From: Verrucomicrobiales bacterium
Lineage (GTDB): Bacteria; Verrucomicrobiota; Verrucomicrobiia; Verrucomicrobiales; V1-33
Direction of reading: 5' to 3'
DNA length: 64,000 bases
NCBI GenBank assembly: GCA_028293125.1
Contig: JAQGPJ010000048.1
Coordinates: 1 to 64,000 of the forward strand
Each line of letters opens with the position of its first letter. The first letter of the stretch is position 1. A model generated the notes under the pieces. It saw nothing but the letters and a program-made list of their open reading frames with translations, was not told where the DNA came from and ran no database searches. Below are positions 27,772-37,500 of the stretch, piece after piece. The translations under genes were made by a program, and so were the position numbers.

Positions 27772-29394
27772 TCATTTTCTTCCAGCGGCTTTGCTGAAGA
27801 CGGCAAGCGTCAGCCGGTTGGCGAGGGTGCCGAGATAAAATCCCTGCGAGGCATGCACATAAAATGAGCGGCCGAGGCGGGTGGCGGACCAGCCGGGGAG
27901 TTGCGCCTGCAGGATCAGCACGGCCATGAAAAGGAGGGTCACCAACGCCATGACGCCGTACTCGAGGGGCGAGCGCTCGGGATTGCAGGTCATAAGTGAA
28001 GAGGCGAGCAATTTGTCAAAGACGGCGTGAAGCGCAAAATATGCCGTGGCCGTCCCCGCGCCGACCAGCAGCCCCCATCCGGCCAGCGAGGCCCGGTGCG
28101 AGGAAGCCCACAGGTTCCATAGCAAATAGGCGAGCGCCATCATGAACACAGCGCCGAGCAGGAGCACGCCCCCGCCGCTTTTCAGGCTGAGCCCAAAGAG
28201 GGTGCCGATGACCAAGGTGAGCACCATGGCTGCGGCAAGTGTGCCGGCGAGGATGAGCGGATGCGCGGCCGGGCGTTCCGACGGCACCCAGGACGAGCGG
28301 CTCATGCTCACGATGCTGCCTGAAGTGAGAAAAGCGTGCGCCTTGTAAAGCGAGTGCGCTACGAGATGAAGCACAGCCAAGGCGAACGCACCGAGGCCGC
28401 ACTGCAGCATCATAAAGCCCATTTGCGCGATGGTTGAGTAGGCGAGCGAGCGTTTCACACTTGTCTGAGTGAGCATGATCATCGAAGCGAAGAGCGCGGT
28501 GAAAGCGCCCACGAGGGCAAGGGCATTCAACGCCGCCGGGGACCCGGCGATGATTGGGCTGAGCCGAACGACGAGAAAACCACCCGCGTTGATGATCCCT
28601 GCATGCATGAGCGCCGAGACGGGCGTCGGTGTTTCCATGGTGTCCGGCAGCCAGCTATGAAAAGGGAACTGCGCCGACTTCAGCAGCGCCCCCGCCACCA
28701 GCAGCACACTCAACCCGCTGAGCCACAGGGCGGAGTCGCCACCCTGAGCCCGGAGCCCCTCCGCCGCCGCGAACATCCCGGTGAATTTCCAAGTGCCGAA
28801 ACATTTCCAAGTCACGATAAGCGCGGCGGCCAGGCAGGCATCTCCCAGCCGGCTGATGAGAAATTTTTTCCTTGCTGCCAGCAGAGCTCCCGGGCGGTCC
28901 GGATAGAACATCAGCAATTGGTGCAGACTCATGCTGGTCGCCACCCATGCCAGCGTGAACATGAGCAGATTGCCCGAGATAATGAGCGTCAGCACGGACC
29001 CGGTTGTCACGCACAGCCACTTGATGAAACGGCCCTGCTGCGGGTCGCCTGCGAGGTAGTTCACGGAGTAGCGCAACACCACGGCACCGAGAAATGAGAC
29101 CAGCAGCAGCATGATGGCCGACAGAGTGTCGAAGTAAACATCGATTCCCACCGGCCCAGCCGTGATCACTTCCACTGCCAGCGGCCCGGCGGTGAGACGC
29201 CCCGCCATCGCCAGCATCCCCAACAGCAACACTGCAATCGCGGAGCGCGAGGCCAAGTCGGCAAAGCGCCGGCCATTGCGGTTGGCGAACTGGTCGGGGA
29301 TGAGCAGGAAAGCGATCAGCCACAACGGCCCAGCCACGACAGGGGCAAGTTGGAGCAAGGCATCAGGCAGAGGGATTGGCGGAGGATTCATCAT
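27772..29394 (-). CDS. dabB: DabB, NuoL-like membrane subunit of the DAB carbon pump
   Basis: 540 residues from the paired ATG at 29394/29391. Upstream codons to 29433 lack membrane-protein character and overlap the likely promoter. It is polytopic with a proton-antiporter module of the ND5/NuoL type (LKSAQFPFHSWLPDTMETPTPVSALMHAG is shared with complex I, quoted here only as its signature PFHSWLPD and PTPVSALMHAG). No other complex I subunit is nearby, and dabA follows directly, so this is DabB, not NuoL. It should couple cation flow to CO2 hydration by DabA. Confidence 0.92.
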   Translation of the reverse strand: MMNPPPIPLPDALLQLAPVVAGPLWLIAFLLIPDQFANRNGRRFADLASRSAIAVLLLGMLAMAGRLTAGPLAVEVITAGPVGIDVYFDTLSAIMLLLVSFLGAVVLRYSVNYLAGDPQQGRFIKWLCVTTGSVLTLIISGNLLMFTLAWVATSMSLHQLLMFYPDRPGALLAARKKFLISRLGDACLAAALIVTWKCFGTWKFTGMFAAAEGLRAQGGDSALWLSGLSVLLVAGALLKSAQFPFHSWLPDTMETPTPVSALMHAGIINAGGFLVVRLSPIIAGSPAALNALALVGAFTALFASMIMLTQTSVKRSLAYSTIAQMGFMMLQCGLGAFALAVLHLVAHSLYKAHAFLTSGSIVSMSRSSWVPSERPAAHPLILAGTLAAAMVLTLVIGTLFGLSLKSGGGVLLLGAVFMMALAYLLWNLWASSHRASLAGWGLLVGAGTATAYFALHAVFDKLLASSLMTCNPERSPLEYGVMALVTLLFMAVLILQAQLPGWSATRLGRSFYVHASQGFYLGTLANRLTLAVFSKAAGRK

Positions 29395-29467
29395 CGGAAA
29401 CAATCCTACCCCACTGGTTTGCGTTCGTTCCAATATACCTTTTGCTTTAAATCGTTCTGTTTAGTAG
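29395..29467. promoter_or_regulatory. Divergent dabB / lysR control region
   Basis: 73 bases separate the two divergent starts and must hold both promoters and the LysR-type operator. An AT-rich core with TATATT (minus strand) and a TTTAAA palindrome lies at about 29433-29452. This is the classic layout for a LysR protein that controls the divergent operon and itself. Confidence 0.55.
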
Positions 29468-30379
29468 ATGGATGCCATGGCATTTCTAAACTATCATCAC
29501 CTTCGCTATTTCCGGGCGATTGCCAGTGAGGGGAGCCTCACCCGCGCTGCCGCGCGGATGAACCTTTCGCAGTCGGCGCTAAGCACCCAGCTTAGGAGCC
29601 TGGAGGAAAACCTCGGCCAGCCCTTGTTCCTCAGGCAGAATAAAGCCTTGGTCCTGACCGAGGCCGGCCGCATCGCTCTCGACTACGCGGAATCGATTTT
29701 CCGTTCCGGCGAGGAAATGGTAAGTGTCCTCCGGAATCAATCCTCCGGACAGAGGCAAATCCTGCGGGTCGGCGGGGTCTCCACCCTCTCACGTAATTTC
29801 CAGATATCGCTCCTGCGTCCGCTGATTGGCCGCAGCGACGTGGAGTTGGTTATCCGGTCCGGCAATCTGCGCGACCTCCTGGCACAGCTCCGCGCCCACA
29901 CGCTGGACCTGATCCTATCCAATCTCCCGGTGCGCCGGGATGCCGAGACCGGCTGGCATAGCCACCTGCTGGATGAGCAGCCAGTGAGCCTCGTAGGCCA
30001 ACGCCCCCGTTCACGGAAAAAATTCCGCTTCCCCGAAGATCTGCATCACACTCCGTTGGTGCTGCCCAGTCTGGATAGCAACATCCGCGCCGCCTTTGAT
30101 CTGCTGATGGAACAGCTTGGCATCCGACCTGTCATCGCCGCCGAAGTGGATGACATGGCCATGCTCCGCCTTCTTGCCCTTGAGGGTGCGGGGCTGGCGT
30201 TGGTGCCGCCCGTGGTGGTGCGCGGTGAACTGGACAGTGGCGCTCTGGTCGAGATGCACCGCATCGAAGGCCTCCACGAGAGCTTCTACGCCATCACTCC
30301 GAGCAGGCAATTTCCCAATCCTTTGTTGGGTGAATTACTGAAGAAGCAAAAAGGCGCTTCGGGAATTGTCAAGAAGTAA
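29468..30379 (+). CDS. LysR-family regulator, likely of the dab operon
   Basis: 303 residues; an ATG at 29477 (MAFLNYHH) is an alternative start. The N-terminal winged HTH is clear (LNYHHLRYFRAIASEGSL then ARMNLSQSALSTQLRSLE). A LysR substrate-binding domain spans about 95-295. The LNYHHLRYF opening is typical of the NhaR-like branch. Divergence from dabB, with 73 bases between, suggests it senses carbon or ion status and controls dabBA. CbbR-like function is possible but unproven. Confidence 0.9.
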   Translation: MDAMAFLNYHHLRYFRAIASEGSLTRAAARMNLSQSALSTQLRSLEENLGQPLFLRQNKALVLTEAGRIALDYAESIFRSGEEMVSVLRNQSSGQRQILRVGGVSTLSRNFQISLLRPLIGRSDVELVIRSGNLRDLLAQLRAHTLDLILSNLPVRRDAETGWHSHLLDEQPVSLVGQRPRSRKKFRFPEDLHHTPLVLPSLDSNIRAAFDLLMEQLGIRPVIAAEVDDMAMLRLLALEGAGLALVPPVVVRGELDSGALVEMHRIEGLHESFYAITPSRQFPNPLLGELLKKQKGASGIVKK

Positions 30380-30949
30380 CCTGGGGCCTCGCAATTCCAC
30401 AGGTATCAGTCTCACCGCTTCACGGCAGGGAAAATCCGGCATAACCCGCTTTGCACGGCCTTCGGCACTTATTCCGGTTTTCGCCGCCTCTCCGCTTTGA
30501 GCCTGATGAGCGTCATTAACAGATTCACGCTGCGAAATACCTTTCAGAAAGGCATTTCGCAGGCCTCCTTGCTGGCTCCGGCCTCTCACCTCCTTGATTT
30601 TTATCCCCATTCATTCCCGTGGTGCCTTTTCAAGCAGTGGGCGCACCCGCTTTTTTCCACGCCTGCTTAATACTGCTCCGTTAGTTTCTCCAAAGCGCGG
30701 CCGGCCTGCAGCAAGGGCAGTCGTTCCTGACCGGAGGCACCAGCAGGCGCTGGAGGGCACGGCGGATGGGCGGCAGTGTGATCAGCGGAACCCTCCCGGA
30801 GTGCGGGCTTTTTTTAAGCGGCCCTGCGCCTGAACCGCGCCCCGCTGCTCGAGCGCCGGGAAGCCGAAGGCGGGCATAACCAGGGCGCAGTGGTGGTCAA
30901 AGGCTTGCACAGGGCGGCCGCCGCCGCCGCATGGGGAGGCCGGCCGATT
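30380..30949. other. 570-base region between lysR and the hybrid kinase
   Basis: The flanking genes converge on this stretch. No open frame with coding character is seen. It contains the inverted repeat at 30530-30562 and a seven-T run at 30809-30815 after a weak hairpin (CCCG/CGGG). Its length suggests decayed sequence rather than a simple terminator region. Confidence 0.45.
30530..30562. repeat. 33-base imperfect palindrome
   Basis: Outer arms CTGCGAAAT and ATTTCGCAG are perfect 9-bp complements. One mismatched pair follows, then inner arms CCTTTC and GAAAGG around a single A. No T run follows, so a protein-binding site or mobile-element end is as likely as a terminator. Confidence 0.6.
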
Positions 30950-33900
30950 TTACGACATTTTGGCTTCCGGGTCTTCCGGCGGAGCATCCCTCGCGCAATA
31001 CAAATGAAGGGCATCCATGATGTGGGAAAAGTTGATGGGCTTGCCAAAATGCCTGTCAAAGCCACTGGCGAGGGAGCGCGCACGGTCGCCATCCTGCGCG
31101 TAGCCGGAGATGGCGATGAAAAGCGCATTGGAAAATTTTGTGTCCGCGCGCAGGATGCGCGCCAATTCATAGCCATCGAAACCGGGCAGGCCGATGTCGA
31201 GCAGCAGCACTTCAGGGAAGAATTCGCGGGCGGCGGTGAGACCGTTGGGGCCGGTGTGGGCGAGGACCACTTCGCAGCCGCGCAGCCGCAGCAAACGGGC
31301 GAGCGAGCGCGCAGCGTCCTCATGATCATCAACAATAAGAACGCGCACCTTTTTCGGCAGCGCAGCACTGGCTTTTGGTGGTGGGACGGAAGGACGGGTG
31401 GCGGCGGGCAGCTCCAGCAGCGGGAGACGCACCGTGACAGTCGCCCCGGCGTGAGCCCCGGCGCTTTCTATTGTGACCCGGCCACGGTGCAGCTCAACAA
31501 GCGACTTAACCACTTTCAGCCCGATCCCGAGTCCACCGAGCGAGCGGTCGAGCGAGCGTTGAGCCTGGCGGAAGAGATCGAAAACATGCGGCAGGAGGTC
31601 AGCGTCGATGCCAACGCCGTTGTCCACGATTGTAATCACTGCGTGGCAGTCCTCCATCCTGGCGCGCATCGAGATCCGGCCCCCCTCGGGAGTATATTTG
31701 GAAGCGTTGTTCAGCAGGTTCACGATAACCTGTTCCAACCGCGCGGAGTCTCCGGTGACTTGCATCCCCGTGGCTATGTCGGTGGTAAAAGTTTGTTGCC
31801 GCTGCAGCATGAGCGGCTGGACAACCGCGGTTGCCCGTTCCAGCACCGTGGCGATGTCAAGGTTTTCCGGGCGCAGCTCGATGCGGCCGCGGCTGATCCG
31901 CGCCACGTCAAGCAGGTCATCCACCATCCGCGAGAGCTGCTGGCTCTGGCGGTCGATCACTTGCGCAGACCACTGCGAGGCTTCCAGACTTTCGGGAGTA
32001 TCGTGGGCGATCTGCACGGCGTGCCGAATGGCATTAAGCGGGTTGCGCAGCTCGTGACCGAGCATGGCGAGGAATTCGTCCTTGCGCTGCCCTTCCTCGA
32101 GGATGGCGCGTTCCGCGTTCTTCCGGGCAGTCACATCCCGGATCGTGCCAATGATGCGAAGATCTCCTCCGAGCCCGGCAGGTTCCGGTCTGCCCGCAAA
32201 CTCAACCCACCGCACCTCGCCATCGGGCCGCAAAATACGGCACTCAAAAAGAAACTGCTCCTGTGCCTGAACCGTGCGCGCGACGGCCCCCTCGAACGCA
32301 CTGCGGTCCCCGGGATGGAGAAACCTTGTGACAAAGCCGTCGGCGGTGACTGGCGGAGATGATGGATCAATGCCTAAAATCCGGTAGGGATACTCATTTT
32401 CCCAGATGACGACATCCTTTTCGGGCAGCCACGACCAGATGCCAATGCGAGCCGCCTCGCTCGCCAGAAGGACCCGCTTCTGACTCTGTCTGCGCGCCTC
32501 CTCGGCCTGTTTCCGGGAGGTAATCTCAATTGCGGCACAGGTAACCCCCGAGACCATGCCCGCGTGATCCCGTAGCGGTTCCACCAGCAGGTCATAATAC
32601 CGGTCCAAGCCCTGAATGTGAATCATTACTTCCTGCCCTACGCCGGCCCCGGTGCGTATCACTTCCCGTTTCAGGCGCTCCGTCACCGCCGCGTCCTCCG
32701 CGCGCTCCATCAGGTCCGCATCGCGTTTGCCAATCAGGTCTGAATTGTCAAAACCGAGCCACTGGTTATGATTCCAAGTGTAGCGCAGTTCAAGGTCCTG
32801 CTGAAAAAGCACCACCTGCGAGCATTTCACGGCGAGATCAAAGCGCTCATTCGTGAGCCGCAGCCTCGCCTCCGACTCCCGGCGCTCCGTGATGTCCTCC
32901 ACCACAGCACCAAAGCCGACAATTTTCCCTGCCTCGTCGTTCACAGGGTACCAGCTCTCGGACCAGTAACGGGTCACTCCGGTTGCCAGCGGCGTTTCTC
33001 CGCTGAACTCGTGGCCGCGCACCGCATCGCCGGTGGCGAGGATGTGCTCCGCGATTTTGCGTGCCGGGGTCTCCAGCGCCGGCACAATTTCGCCCACCGT
33101 GCGCCCGATGTGAGCCTCGATGGAGAGCCCGTTCATTGCGGCCAACTGCTCGTTGACGCGCACGAAACGCAGATTGCGGTCGAAATAGGCAAATCCTACG
33201 GGAGCCCGCGAGAGAAGAGTATCCAGCAGACGCAGTGCCTGTTCCTTTTCCTCCTCGGCAACCCTGCGGGCGGAGATGTCCACAAAAGCGGCTACCCCGC
33301 CGCGTATAGAGCCCTGCTCATCCATGAGGGGCACCGCATGGCCCACCGCCCGCACCCGGCGGCCGTCGGTAAATTGAAAATCGAGCACGGCATCACGCAC
33401 AACCTCGCCAGTTGCAGTGACGCGCTGGAGCGGCAGCTCAGGTGTGGGGTATTCCGTGCCGTCTTCCTTGAAATACTGTAAACAGGGAGCTTCTCCGGCA
33501 GCCGCCCCCGACTGGGAGACGTTCGCCTCCGCCTCAACCCCCATTAATTCATTGGCCATCCGGTTGCCGATGATAACCCGGCACTCTGCATCCCGGCTGA
33601 TCCAAACAAAGGCCGGAAGCGCATCAAGCAGGGCCTCCAGTTCATTGGTGCGCACGCGAAGCGCTGCCTCGGCCTGCTTCCTCTCCGCTATTTCCTCCCT
33701 CAATTGGAGATTTACCTTGGCCACACTGGGCAAGGCGAGCGCGGCTGGGAGGACGTTGATCAGCTGAATCACCGTCGCCCAGGATACCACCGCTGTTACC
33801 GCTTTCAGCAAACCTGAGAGCCGGTACCAGGGACGCCAGAAAATGGTGGCTTCGATCAGATGACTGGCTCCGCACGAGACGATGAAGATGGCGAAGAGCC

Positions 33901-34096
33901 AGAAGAGCGGAACAAATGGCATATCCTTCCGAAAGCGGATAAAAAACGCCAGCACCATGGGGATGGCGGCGTAGGCACCAAAAATGGCGATATCAGAGAT
34001 AATGTGCAGCCAGCCATGTGCGTCCGACCATTGCCCGCATTGCCAGCGGGGAAAAAACCCGTCGGTATCAAGAAGGTGCTGAAAGAAGGATATCAC
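30950..34096 (-). CDS. Hybrid histidine kinase with ethylene-receptor-like membrane sensor and PAS domains
   Basis: 1048 residues from a GTG at 34096; no ATG lies before residue 47, so GTG is needed to keep the first helix. Three N-terminal helices (about 28-53, 62-84, 93-118) match the ethylene-binding domain: D35, Y42, C75 and H79 in SDIAIFGAY and SCGASHLIEA equal ETR1 D25, Y32, C65 and H69 with one constant offset of ten. Four PAS-type segments follow (about 150-275, 285-403, 410-528, 540-658). Next come the HisKA site H681 (GHELRNPLNAIRH), the ATPase N box at N797, G boxes at 825-829 and 854-860, and a receiver with D923/D924, phospho-acceptor D967, S997 and K1019. No separate response regulator is adjacent. 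Confidence 0.92.
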   Translation of the reverse strand: MISFFQHLLDTDGFFPRWQCGQWSDAHGWLHIISDIAIFGAYAAIPMVLAFFIRFRKDMPFVPLFWLFAIFIVSCGASHLIEATIFWRPWYRLSGLLKAVTAVVSWATVIQLINVLPAALALPSVAKVNLQLREEIAERKQAEAALRVRTNELEALLDALPAFVWISRDAECRVIIGNRMANELMGVEAEANVSQSGAAAGEAPCLQYFKEDGTEYPTPELPLQRVTATGEVVRDAVLDFQFTDGRRVRAVGHAVPLMDEQGSIRGGVAAFVDISARRVAEEEKEQALRLLDTLLSRAPVGFAYFDRNLRFVRVNEQLAAMNGLSIEAHIGRTVGEIVPALETPARKIAEHILATGDAVRGHEFSGETPLATGVTRYWSESWYPVNDEAGKIVGFGAVVEDITERRESEARLRLTNERFDLAVKCSQVVLFQQDLELRYTWNHNQWLGFDNSDLIGKRDADLMERAEDAAVTERLKREVIRTGAGVGQEVMIHIQGLDRYYDLLVEPLRDHAGMVSGVTCAAIEITSRKQAEEARRQSQKRVLLASEAARIGIWSWLPEKDVVIWENEYPYRILGIDPSSPPVTADGFVTRFLHPGDRSAFEGAVARTVQAQEQFLFECRILRPDGEVRWVEFAGRPEPAGLGGDLRIIGTIRDVTARKNAERAILEEGQRKDEFLAMLGHELRNPLNAIRHAVQIAHDTPESLEASQWSAQVIDRQSQQLSRMVDDLLDVARISRGRIELRPENLDIATVLERATAVVQPLMLQRQQTFTTDIATGMQVTGDSARLEQVIVNLLNNASKYTPEGGRISMRARMEDCHAVITIVDNGVGIDADLLPHVFDLFRQAQRSLDRSLGGLGIGLKVVKSLVELHRGRVTIESAGAHAGATVTVRLPLLELPAATRPSVPPPKASAALPKKVRVLIVDDHEDAARSLARLLRLRGCEVVLAHTGPNGLTAAREFFPEVLLLDIGLPGFDGYELARILRADTKFSNALFIAISGYAQDGDRARSLASGFDRHFGKPINFSHIMDALHLYCARDAPPEDPEAKMS

Positions 34097-34537
34097 GGTT
34101 AAGAATGTCTTAAATTAAAACAAGTGCGCACGATTTCGATCATTCGGAGGGGAACCTTCCGGTCTCCCTGCAAACGGACTGGACAGGCTGACCCCCGCAA
34201 CCCAAAACTCACTGAAGATCATTTTCTGACCTCTGCTGCAAGCCACAAAGGGCCGCGACTCCCGGAGCGTTTTGTTCAAAAATACTTAAACGCAATTTAA
34301 GAAACCAGTGAATCCAGCGCCGGCACGGCCGGCGGTCCGTAAACGGCAAAAACGCCTCCGCCCGGCAGCGCAAAGCCCGGACGCCCACGCCAAGCCTCGA
34401 ATTATCTGGATTGCCAACATAACAAAATCGAATTAATGCTTGGTAAAATCCGCGCATCGGATTTTATGGAAAGACCGGGCGGAATTTTTGTGTCGCCCAG
34501 CGGAAGCATGATAGAGTGCGGGGCAACCTTCCGCATT
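34097..34537. other. 441-base region upstream of the A2M gene
   Basis: No gene seen. It separates two divergent genes, so it should hold the promoter of the hybrid kinase (minus strand) and of the macroglobulin gene. One sigma-70-like site is listed at 34411-34439. Confidence 0.45.
34411..34439 (+). promoter_or_regulatory. Candidate promoter of the A2M gene
   Basis: TTGCCA (34411-34416), a 17-base spacer, then TAATGC (34434-34439), in a locally AT-rich stretch. The A2M start codon is about 100 bases further on. Confidence 0.35.
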
Positions 34538-37500
34538 ATGAAAACTCTTTTCCGTCGCCGGGACCTCCCGGCTTTGTGGTGTGGGCTGGGCCTGATGATG
34601 GTCCTCAACCCGGGTTCCGGCACGGCTGTGGCTGCCCCGGAAAAACCCGCCGCCAGACCGGCGACCGCTGCGGCACCTGCTGCAGCTTCCCCATCGGGGG
34701 TCAAGGCAGCACCGGACAGTCCGGCGGTCCAAGCGCAGATCGTGGTGCCGGAGGGCAGGCTGGGACGTGGATCCGCAATTGAAGTGCGGTTTCCCGGGCC
34801 GATGGCCGAAGCTGCACTGACCGGGAAGGAGGTGCCTGCGGAATCGGTGCTGGAGATCAAACCGGCCCTGCCGGGGCGCTTCCGCTGGCAGAGCACGCGG
34901 AGCGGCAGCCTGGAGCTGGGAACGCTGCTGCCGCCGGGGCAGAATTACCGCATCACCCTCAAAGCCGGGCTGAAGGATACTCAGGGCCGTCCCGTGACGG
35001 CTCCGGTGGCCACGGCGGCCACCCCGGATTTCACCATGCGGGAAAGCACGCCGCGATGGTTTTATCCGGCTTCGGAAACCACGCTGCAGCCGGAGATGAC
35101 ACTCTATTTCAACGACGCGGTGAGCGCCGCCGAAGTGGCCAAAGCGGGGGCCTTCTCCGATAAGGAGGGACGCCGGATCCCGGTGACGGCGGCCAGGCCG
35201 GATGTCAGCGCCCTGGGGCGGAATCCCCCCGCCTACGGCACTTGGGAGCAGCAGCAGAAAAAGCAGAGCGGGGAGAAGGAGGGTGAAGACTCCTCCGGGG
35301 ACGAGGACCGGCCCGCCGCTCCCCCGAGGGCGGAATCCATCGACCCGCCAAAGGCGGAACTGGTGGAGTCCGATACCAACGGCCTGCCGGTTTCCGTGGT
35401 CCGGGTAAAGCCGGCCTCCCCCCTGCCCCCGGGACAGGACTGGGCTTTCATCCTGCCCAAGGGAATTCCCAATCAGTCCGGCAAGGCCAGGACCGCGGCC
35501 CCGGTGCGGATTGTCTATGGCACCGTGACCGCCTTTCAACTGGCCAAAATCACGGCGGTGCCGATGCTGGACGAGGACAGCGAGATCCAGTTCAGCTTCA
35601 ATAAAAAGCTTTCGGAATCGGACACTGGCAAGGTGCCGCCCGGCATCCGCATTTCTCCGGCCCCGGAAAATCTGACTTGGACGGTCTCCGGCCAGATGGT
35701 CACCGCCAAGGGCGCCTTCCTGCACGGGACCGCCTACACGGCGCAGGTGGATCCGGGACTGCCGGCGGCCGATGGCATGACCTTGGAGCGCGGACGGGAG
35801 GAAACTCTGAAATTCGCGGCGCACGAGCCTCAGCTTGCTCTGCCCGCGTTCGACCACGCCCAATGGCTGGGCGGCAAGGGGGGGTTCGCCTTCAGCAGCG
35901 CGAATCTGAAAAAGGCCTCCGTGAAAATCAAGAAGGCCGATGCCGGCAGCGTCATTTACCTGCTCAACGGCTATGCAACCTACGAGTCGGACAGCGACCA
36001 TCCGGACGCTACTGGCCATACCCGGCTGCCTTGGTCCGTGGTGCCCGGAAAAACCGTTTGGGAGAAGGAGTTCGCCTCTCAGGCGGAGCTGAACCACAGC
36101 GAGCGCTCGGGCTTCACCTGGGATGAGGCTGGCGGCGGCAAGCGCCAGCCGGGGATTTATTTCATCAGCATCGAGGGCCAGCCCCGCAAGGAGGTGGACA
36201 GCACCCAGGTGCTGGGCGCGCAGTCCGTCGTGCAGCTGTCGGACATCGGGCTGGTGTGGAAATATGCGGGTGCCAAGGCGATGATCTACGCGTTTTCCCA
36301 CACCTCAGGCCAGCCGCTGCCGGGAGCCACACTGCGCAGCTACACACAGGACAATGAACTGTCCGAAACCGTCACCACCGGTGCGGACGGCATGGCCAAA
36401 ATGGCCTTCGGCAAGGCCCGTTGGCTGATCGCCCAGGCCGGGGAGGATCTGCGCGGGGTGCAGTTCAACGGCGACGCCACGGAGCTGAACCGCTGGGCGT
36501 TTGATCTGCCCGTGGATGATGCCGAGTCCAACACCGCCCCGTCGCGGGAGATGATGATCTTCACGGAACGCCCCGTGTACCAGCCGGGGGAGACCTTCTT
36601 TTTCAAGGCCATCACCCGCCTGCACCAGTCGGTGACCCTGAGCATTCCCGCGGAGAAAAAGGCCAAACTGTTTCTTTTCGATCCCCAGAACCGGACCGTC
36701 CTGAACCGGGACATCGAGTTCTCGGACACCGGCTCGTTTTCCGAGGGCCTGCGGCTCCCCGAGCAAGGCTTGGGCTGGTACCGGCTGCGCATCGAGTTTC
36801 CCCCTCCGCCCAAACCTGCCCCCGCCGCCGGCACTGCTCCGACGGCAGCGGCGGACAACAGTGACGAAAACGTGGAGGAAGGCGGCAACAACGGCGAGGG
36901 AGAGGAGGAAGCGGAGAACGGTGAGCCGCAGCCCCAGCGGTTCGAGCAAATGCTGCTGGTGCAGGAGTACCAGCCCAACGCCTTCCGCATCACCTTCGAT
37001 GACGCCGCCGCCAAACTGTCAGGGGAGACGCTCTCCGTGCCGGTGCGCGCGGCCTATCTGATGGGCAAGGCGCTTGACGGATCGGAGATGAAGTGGACCG
37101 CCAACCTGTCCCAAGCCCCCTTCCGGCCCGACGGATATGAGGACTACCGGTTCTGCAACGCCCGGTCTTATTATGTCTGGGACGGCAGCCAGTATCAGTC
37201 CATGAAGGAGGAAGCCGCCCTCCAGCCTCTGATGACCGGCCAAGGGACCGTGAAGCTCTCCCCCAAAGGCGAAACCCTGCTGGAGGCCAAAGTGCCGGCG
37301 ACGTTCGGCGTGCCCGGTCCCAAGCTGATCGCTATCAATGCCGAAATCACGGATCTGAACCAGCAGACCATCGCCGAGGGCTGGCAGCACACGGAACACA
37401 CATCGGATTTTTACCTTGGCGTGAGAAGGCCGGCGAATGCCGTGAACGCCGGCACGGAGGTCCCGCTGTCCCTGGTGGCGGTGGACGCCCAGGGAGGCCG

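Noticed and set aside
27772-29394. Call as complex I subunit NuoL
   Set aside because: No other nuo gene is present and dabA follows after 25 bases, so DabB fits better.
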